Assembly (NCBI GenBank): GCA_046262635.1
Contig: JBHEMK010000013.1
Location: forward strand, 1-27,029
DNA length: 27,029 bases
Source: JBHEMK01 sp046262635
Lineage (GTDB): Bacteria > Actinomycetota > Thermoleophilia > Gaiellales > Gaiellaceae
Direction of reading: 5' to 3'
The notes below the pieces were generated by a model. That model searched no databases. It saw only the letters and a program-made list of their open reading frames with translations, and was not told where the DNA came from. Below are positions 22,956 to 27,029 of the stretch, one piece after another. The translations under genes were made by a program, and so were the position numbers. Numbering within the stretch: the stretch's first letter is position 1; each line of letters starts with the position of its first letter.

Positions 22956-23297
22956 ATGCAAGCGGATCGAGCCAGGGAGCTTCTCTCCCTCGAGCGGAAG
23001 CGAATCGAGCGCGCGCTCGGCAACTCCGCGCACGTCGACAACGGTGATCTGAGCGATGACAACGGCGGCGAGCATCTCGCCGACCACGCCTCCGACCTCT
23101 ACGACGCCGAGTATGACGAGGGTCTCTCAGAGCAGCATCGCAAGGAACTGGCCGCACTTGAGCGAGCCGAAGCCCGCCTCGCAGCCGGCTCCTACGGCGT
23201 CTCCATCGAAAGCGGAGAGGCGATCCCCGACGACCGCCTCGAGGCCAACCCCCTCGCCGAGCGGACGATCGCCGAGCAAGAGCGCTACGAGCGCTGA
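22956..23297 (+). CDS. DksA/TraR-like protein lacking the zinc-finger cysteines
   Basis: A 113-residue protein with a predicted coiled-coil hairpin (residues 1-78, rich in E, R, L and A) and a C-terminal globule that matches the DksA/TraR zinc-finger segment: YGVSIESGEAIPDDRLEANP (80-99). In the usual YGxCxxCGxxI...RL...P motif the two cysteines are S83 and S86 here, and the second pair is replaced by I105 and Q108. The GEAI, RLEANP and AER positions are otherwise kept. The family binds RNA polymerase through the secondary channel. The ATG at 22956 is divergent from the class V gene. Whether this protein still reaches polymerase is unknown. Confidence 0.85.
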   Translation: MQADRARELLSLERKRIERALGNSAHVDNGDLSDDNGGEHLADHASDLYDAEYDEGLSEQHRKELAALERAEARLAAGSYGVSIESGEAIPDDRLEANPLAERTIAEQERYER

Positions 23298-23308
23298 CGA
23301 ACCTGCGG

Positions 23309-23322
23309 CGCGGTTTTCCGCG
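23309..23322 (+). terminator. Small hairpin after the DksA-like gene
   Basis: CGCGG (23309-23313), a TTTT loop and CCGCG (23318-23322), followed by TTGTTG, lie 12 bases past the stop. The short stem makes it only a possible terminator. Confidence 0.35.
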
Positions 23323-23333
23323 TTGTTGCAGTG

Positions 23334-23480
23334 ATGGACGAGCGGCTGGACCGAAACTCCGACCCGGCCGAGGACTCCGCCGAGCCCGGCTGGCCTGTGC
23401 CCACCCCCGAGGTGATGAACGCGATCCGAGCCCGAACGGCAGCGTGGCTCGAGCCGGACCAGCTGTCCGCGGCGCAGTAA
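23334..23480 (+). CDS. Possible 48-residue hypothetical protein
   Basis: An ATG-started frame (MDERLDRNSDPAEDSAEPGW, then PVPTPEVMNAIRARTAAWLE and a tail ending SAAQ) ends with TAA. It is acidic, has no membrane segment and no family I recognise. It lies 36 bases after the DksA-like stop, with no Shine-Dalgarno. Codon use is like real genes, but the shortness leaves chance possible. Confidence 0.35.
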   Translation: MDERLDRNSDPAEDSAEPGWPVPTPEVMNAIRARTAAWLEPDQLSAAQ

Positions 23481-24059
23481 TCGACAACGAGGCCTGAACA
23501 TCTGCAGACGGTCGCGGTGAGGGGCGACGCGGACGTGAGGCTGCTCACCCTCGAGCCCACGAGCACGCACCGCTGCTCGCCTCCCCGCGCCGCCCGACGG
23601 GACAGCGGATCCGGACATCGGCCGGCCGTCACGGCCAGTCCAGCGGTGAAGCGACTGCTCCACCCTCACGAGGCCAGTGGGGCGGCTGGCCGGAAGGGCT
23701 GCGCGAGCGGCCAGACGAAGCCCGCGAGCGCGTCGGCTCTAGCGACCCCGCGTTCGGCGCCCTCCTTCTGATCGCCTGGGCCTGCGAGCAGCGACCGCTG
23801 CTTCATCGACGGACGGCCCTGGCCCGAGGTCGATACCCAAGTCGGCCAGGGCCCTCGCAACAACGTCCAGAGGTCGTGCGGGCGCGCCAGGGCGCCTAGA
23901 ACCCGCTCGCACCTGGGGCGCGCGGCCGGGGGCCGGGAGCGGCGGCGGAGGCACCGTCCTCCACCGCAAGGCAGCGCCGCCGGCTCAGGCTGAGCCGCGC
24001 AGCCCGCCGAGCCGCCAGCTGGATCATCGGCACGCCGATCGGCGCGGGGTCCGCCTTCT
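23481..24059. other. Gene-poor stretch without a recognisable gene
   Basis: No supported gene. A plus-strand frame stays open from 23498 to 23899 but has no ATG, GTG or TTG until its last codons. No tRNA, terminal repeats or transposase relic is seen. The adjacent arsM-like pseudogene suggests that the region is decaying. Confidence 0.55.
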
Positions 24060-24375
24060 TCACCGCCTCGAGATCGCGTCGCGCATCCCGTCGGCGACCT
24101 CGTGAGTGAACTCGATGCTGATCTCGTCGAACCCGGCAGCCTGAGGCCGGCCTCCTACTCGCCTTTCGAGAGCCTTGCGATGCAGCCGACGTAGCTGCCT
24201 CGCTCCGCTCGCTCCTCCGCTGAGAAGCGATCTTCGGCGACTACGTCGCTGACGCGATCCGGCCATGGTGCCTCAACACGCGGCCAATCTCGGTCATCAC
24301 CGCCGGTTTGTTACGTGGAAAGGTTGTTCACACGATTCGAGATCACGATGTCGACACTCGCGCCCGAGGCGGGAT
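24060..24375 (-). pseudogene. Decayed C-terminal part of an ArsM-type SAM-dependent methyltransferase gene
   Basis: Reading in three frames reconstructs one protein. The pieces are SVDIVISNRVNNLS (24358-24317), RNKPAVMTEIGRVLRHHGRI (from 24314), VSDVVAEDRFSAEERAERGS then YVGCIARLSKGE (24253 to 24158), an in-frame TAG (24157-24155) where the family has Tyr, EAGLR, and after another shift AAGFDEISIEFTHEVADGM to 24060. Together they match the second half of arsenite-methyltransferase-type proteins (VISNGVINL, GGR..SDVV, YVGCIAGALS, AGF...THEVADGM). There are at least three frameshifts and one nonsense codon. The N-terminal SAM-binding half is not found upstream, where the GNAT gene lies. Arsenic as substrate is a family inference. 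Confidence 0.8.
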
Positions 24376-24469
24376 CTCGGCTCGAGAGCTGATTGCGTTT
24401 CGCGACTCCCGTCGGTGCGGCAACCAACGGACTCCTGCTACCGGATCGCTGGTTGCCTGTCCGACTCCG

Positions 24470-25045
24470 TCACCGTGGCGGCACGGGAGCCGGACCCCGC
24501 CGCACCGTCGAGATCCAGCCTGCGCGGTCGAGGCGGTACAGCACGTGCGTCCAACCTCTCGGAAGCAGCGGATGCTCGAAGTCGTCCGCGGGGTCGCGTC
24601 TCATCCCGAGCCGCTCCATGACGTTGCGCGACCGCTGGTTGGCGGGCGTCGTAAACGACACGACTTCATCCAGGCGCAGGTTTTCGAACGCGAAGGCGAG
24701 CGCCGCGTGTGCTCCCTCGGTTGCGTATCCGTTGCCCCAGTGTCCGCGCGCAAGCCGCCAGCCGACCTCGACAGCCGGCGTGAAGTGCGCCTCGAACGGA
24801 GGTCTCGCCAGACCGAGGAAGCCAATGAACGGCACGCCGCCTCTCACCTCGATCGCCCACAAGCCCCAACCCTGTTGTTCGAGCCTCTGGCGGGCCCGGT
24901 CGGCAAGCGCCTCGCTTTGCTTCGCGTCCAGGGTCGAGGGGAAGTAGCGCATCACCTCCGGATCGGCGTTGAGCTCCGCGAACGGCTCGAGGTCCGCCTC
25001 CCGCCACTGGCGCAGCACCAGGCGCGCCGTCCTCAGCTCGGTCAC
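24470..25045 (-). CDS. GNAT-family N-acetyltransferase (RimJ/RimL-like)
   Basis: A 191-residue acetyltransferase of the Acetyltransf_3 group, which acetylates amino groups of ribosomal-protein N-termini or small molecules using acetyl-CoA. It starts ELRTARLVLRQWREADLEPF, the standard first strand of RimJ/RimL proteins, and has the acetyl-CoA loop VGWRLARGHWGNGYATEGAH (94-113) and the TTPANQRSRNVMERLGMRR helix (132-150). GTG 25045 is preferred over ATG/GTG codons further up because the family begins there and a -10 TACGAT ends 6 bases before it (leaderless). The last 15 residues are proline/arginine-rich and may be a random extension. Confidence 0.93.
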   Translation of the reverse strand: MTELRTARLVLRQWREADLEPFAELNADPEVMRYFPSTLDAKQSEALADRARQRLEQQGWGLWAIEVRGGVPFIGFLGLARPPFEAHFTPAVEVGWRLARGHWGNGYATEGAHAALAFAFENLRLDEVVSFTTPANQRSRNVMERLGMRRDPADDFEHPLLPRGWTHVLYRLDRAGWISTVRRGPAPVPPR

Positions 25046-25051
25046 GGAGCG

Positions 25052-25080
25052 ATCGTAGTGCGACCGGCGCGGCCCGTCAG
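25052..25080 (-). promoter_or_regulatory. Putative leaderless promoter of the GNAT gene
   Basis: On the minus strand CTGACG (25080-25075) and TACGAT (25057-25052) are separated by 17 bases. The start codon GTG begins 7 bases after the -10 box, at the expected transcription start. Confidence 0.6.
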
Positions 25081-25285
25081 GATAGGGCCGAGGACCGCCC
25101 GTGTCCGACCTACCGCGCGGCTGCACGGCACGTCAAGAGGCATCGCGACGGCCCGCGTCTTTGCCCGAGCATCCAACCGTTCGGCCTCCCGGGAGCAACG
25201 CACTGCGCGCTCGGCCGTTCGCCCACTCGCGGCTGATCCGTCGGTAGCCCCGCGCCGACCCCGCTGAATCGTGAACCAACCTCCG

Positions 25286-25291
25286 TATCAT
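25286..25291 (+). promoter_or_regulatory. -10 element of the MOSC gene, probably leaderless
   Basis: TATCAT ends 6 bases before ATG 25298; a weak CTGAAT lies 16 bases further up. This spacing argues for ATG 25298 over GTG 25271, which would lie upstream of the promoter. Confidence 0.5.
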
Positions 25292-25297
25292 CAAGCC

Positions 25298-25825
25298 ATG
25301 GGCCACGCGCGCGCCGGAGAGCTGTATGCAGGGCTGGAGGATGTTCGCGGATCGCGGGCCGGTGCAGGCACCGTCGAGCTGATTGTGCCGCGTCCGGACG
25401 TGGACGAGCGAGAGGTGATCGTCGAGGGCACGCTCGACCCTGAGGAAGGCCTGGTCGGTGACACCTGGCGCATTCGCGGATCGGCGCATCCCGACATGCA
25501 GCTGACCCTGATCAATGCGCGCGCGATCGACCTGGTGGCCGGGAGCCGCGAGCGGCGGGCGCTCGCCGGCGATCAGCTCTACGTCGACCTCGACCTCAGT
25601 ACCGACAACCTGCAGCCGGGGACGCGGCTCGCCGTGGGCTCGGCGGTGGTCGTGGTGAGCGAGGCGCCTCACACCGGCTGTGCGAAGTTCAGCGGACGCT
25701 TCGGCTCCGAGGCGCTCCGATTCGTGAACTCGCCGGTCGGCAGAGCTCTCCGCCTCCGGGGCATCAATGCCAAGGTGATGGAGCCGGGCGCGGTCCGCCA
25801 GGGGGACGCCGTCCGCAAGCTCTGA
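25298..25825 (+). CDS. MOSC-domain protein
   Basis: A 175-residue protein with one MOSC domain, the sulfur-carrier domain related to the C-terminus of molybdenum-cofactor sulfurase. Seen are GLVGDTWRIRG (51-61), DMQLTLINARAIDLVAG (66-82), GDQLYVDLDLSTDNLQPGTR (91-110) and the conserved cysteine C128 in APHTGCAKFSGRFG (123-136), which is expected to carry persulfide sulfur. The C-terminus GINAKVMEPGAVRQGDAV is typical. Members take part in sulfur transfer or molybdenum-enzyme handling; the partner here is unknown. ATG 25298 gives the usual MxH...EL.AGLE opening. Confidence 0.9.
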   Translation: MGHARAGELYAGLEDVRGSRAGAGTVELIVPRPDVDEREVIVEGTLDPEEGLVGDTWRIRGSAHPDMQLTLINARAIDLVAGSRERRALAGDQLYVDLDLSTDNLQPGTRLAVGSAVVVVSEAPHTGCAKFSGRFGSEALRFVNSPVGRALRLRGINAKVMEPGAVRQGDAVRKL

Positions 25826-26335
25826 CCGCCGCCGACGACGTCTACGCCGCGTCCGCGGTTCCGGGTTCCCGCATCCCGAGCACGTTGTTCTTCGGCCATC
25901 TGAACGTCTGTCGAGCCAGGCGCAGTCGAAACCTTGTCACGAGTTTTCCGCGGTCGAAAGGTGCGCACCGGCGTGCGCCGGCGCCGGCGAACTCGACTGC
26001 ATGACGAGATCAGGCCGAGTGAGGTGCGGATTGCCTGGACGAAGGCACCGAGCAGCCGGGAGCTGCCGTCCGAGGCTTGCCGGCGCCTGACACTGCGGCG
26101 GGAACGCTCAACGAAGGGATTCGCGCTGACTGAGCCGGGCGCGCGCCTCGAGCGGCCGCCGTTATGCCACGTACCTCTGCAAGCGCGAGCGGGGGCGCAG
26201 ACTTCTGGCGCGTGAACCCTTCCGAGCAGCGGGGAGGCGCCCGAGAGAGCCGGCGGCGCTAGCCCAGAGCCGATCGAGCTTGTGCAGCAGCGTGGTTTCG
26301 TTTGCGCCCTGGCAGCGGTGGAATCGTTGGTTTCC
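25826..26335. other. Intergenic stretch with at most one tiny ORF
   Basis: No supported gene. A minus-strand frame 25842-25940 (GTG start, 32 residues, TRFRLRLARQTFRWPKNNV then LGMREPGTADAA) has gene-like codon use but no other support. A small GC hairpin lies at 25847-25858 after the MOSC stop. No repeat or RNA gene is seen. Confidence 0.4.
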
Positions 26336-26926
26336 ATGCAGGACGCGCTTGTCGTCATTGATGTCTTCGACGATTTTGATCATGAAGACGGAGAGGCCTT
26401 ACTGGACTGCTTTCGCGCGTGCGTGCTGGTGATGGAGCAAGCGATCGCGTCGGCTCGCGGCGCTGGGGTCCCGGTGATCTATGTCAATGACCTGCACGGC
26501 CAATGGGTCGCGGATGCGCCCGGCCTCGTCCGCGCGTCGCTTGCCAAGCCAGCCAGCGGATCGGTTCTCGCGCCTCTCGCGCCTGAACCGGGAGACCGGT
26601 TCTTGCTCAAGCCTCGCTATTCGGCCTTCGATCATACCCCGCTCGTGCTGCTTCTCCGCGAGCTCGAGACCGAGCGGGTCGTACTCGTCGGGGCAACGAC
26701 CGAGGGGTGTGTCGTTCAGTCGGGGCTCGATGCGCGCGAACTCGGTTTCAAGGTGACGATCCTCGCCGACGCCTGCGCAACGACCGACCCCGTCCTGGCA
26801 GACCTCGCGGTCCGCTACGCAGAGGGTGTGGGCGGCATGCGAATCAGCGAGGCAGACAGGTGGATCCGCCCCCTCACTCACGGGCGGGGCGCGGCCGGCG
26901 ATTCTCGCCAGCACGGAGCTCGCTGA
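26336..26926 (+). CDS. Isochorismatase-family cysteine hydrolase
   Basis: A 196-residue hydrolase of the isochorismatase/nicotinamidase fold. The triad is visible: D9 in ALVVIDVFDDF, K92 in FLLKPRYSAF and C125 in ATTEGCVVQSGLDA, the last within the usual cis-peptide loop. The family cleaves amides, imides or vinyl ethers; without the full metal-ligand set of nicotinamidase, that specific activity is not claimed. The ATG at 26336 starts right at the first strand; GTG 26282 would add 18 residues without family support. The last 49 bases overlap a minus-strand partial ORF. Confidence 0.9.
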   Translation: MQDALVVIDVFDDFDHEDGEALLDCFRACVLVMEQAIASARGAGVPVIYVNDLHGQWVADAPGLVRASLAKPASGSVLAPLAPEPGDRFLLKPRYSAFDHTPLVLLLRELETERVVLVGATTEGCVVQSGLDARELGFKVTILADACATTDPVLADLAVRYAEGVGGMRISEADRWIRPLTHGRGAAGDSRQHGAR

Positions 26927-27029
26927 TCGACTTCGACTTCGATGAGTCCACCGGTCGCGATCTTCGTCAGCAGCTTGTCGGCTGGCCTTCTTCCTCCGGC
27001 GTCTGGCCAAGCAGGTCCCTTCGGCATCG
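26878..27029 (-). CDS. Possible partial or 49-residue ORF at the right edge
   Basis: Reading leftward from ATG 27027, a frame gives MPKGPAWPDAGGRRPADKLL then TKIATGGLIEVEVDQRAPCW and ends at a TGA (26878-26880). The frame stays open to the window edge, so it may be the end of a longer gene. The codons look gene-like, but no family is recognised and it overlaps the convergent hydrolase gene by 49 bases. Confidence 0.3.
   Translation of the reverse strand, partial: MPKGPAWPDAGGRRPADKLLTKIATGGLIEVEVDQRAPCWRESPAAPRP

Noticed and set aside
22934..22957. ATG 22957 as the start of the class V PLP gene
   Set aside because: It would overlap the divergent gene's ATG on the same CATG, and the extra residues do not match the family. 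GTG 22933 has a well-placed -10 box.
23498..23899. A plus-strand frame of 134 codons (including GGWPEGLRERPDEARERVGS) in the gene-poor stretch
   Set aside because: It has no ATG, GTG or TTG until near its end and matches no family I know; long stop-free frames are common at this GC content.
23481..24059. Possible mobile element or transposase relic in the gene-poor stretch
   Set aside because: No terminal inverted repeats, target duplication or transposase motif were seen by eye.
25934..26215. A 93-codon plus-strand frame between the MOSC and hydrolase genes
   Set aside because: It is arginine-rich with no domain, ribosome-binding site or start support, and looks like a chance frame.
1..27029. 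CRISPR arrays, tRNA and rRNA genes
   Set aside because: No regularly spaced repeats, tRNA T-arm pattern or rRNA conserved segments were found in the gaps between genes.

Overview
The window is about 27 kb of very GC-rich chromosomal DNA. GTG and TTG starts are frequent, stop/start overlaps of the GTGA and ATGA kind are common, and coding density is high. The gene set (GatCAB amidotransferase, short cold-shock proteins, a PotABCD-type transporter, a glutamine-synthetase-like polyamine ligase, many genes that look leaderless) fits a deep-branching actinobacterium such as Thermoleophilia (Gaiellales or Solirubrobacterales). That placement is inference; no rRNA or marker tree was available.

Layout. 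Positions 1-2734 (minus) hold gatC-gatA-an unknown 84-residue ORF-gatB, running off the left edge. A cold-shock gene and folD follow on the minus strand. Positions 3976-6860 hold an HMG-CoA-reductase family enzyme (+), a ferritin-like diiron protein (-), an ABM-domain protein (+) and a hotdog thioesterase (+). A structured convergent intergenic region (6861-7099) separates these from a HisC-like aminotransferase (-).

Positions 8431-15121 are one plus-strand operon: class III (GabT-like) aminotransferase, potA, potD, potB, potC and an aldehyde dehydrogenase, closed by a 16-bp hairpin. Facing it from 22933 down to 15851 (minus) are a class V PLP enzyme, an APC permease, a glutamine-synthetase-like ligase, a PuuD-like gamma-glutamyl hydrolase, a second aldehyde dehydrogenase and an SDR. 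Together the two arms form a polyamine/GABA uptake and catabolism island: import, gamma-glutamylation, oxidation of the aldehyde, release of GABA, transamination. No PuuB-type amine oxidase is present. Between the two arms sits a cold-shock gene followed by infA, which appears to start with AUC.

Positions 22956-27029 are looser: a DksA/TraR-like protein without zinc cysteines, a gene-poor stretch that contains the decayed C-terminal half of an ArsM-type methyltransferase gene, a GNAT acetyltransferase, a MOSC-domain protein, an isochorismatase-family hydrolase and a small partial ORF at the right edge. I found no CRISPR array, no complete mobile element and no tRNA or rRNA gene. The observations most worth following are the AUC start of infA, the 22-bp divergent promoter with overlapping -10 boxes at 22934-22955, the unknown cistron inside the gat operon, and the polyamine island.
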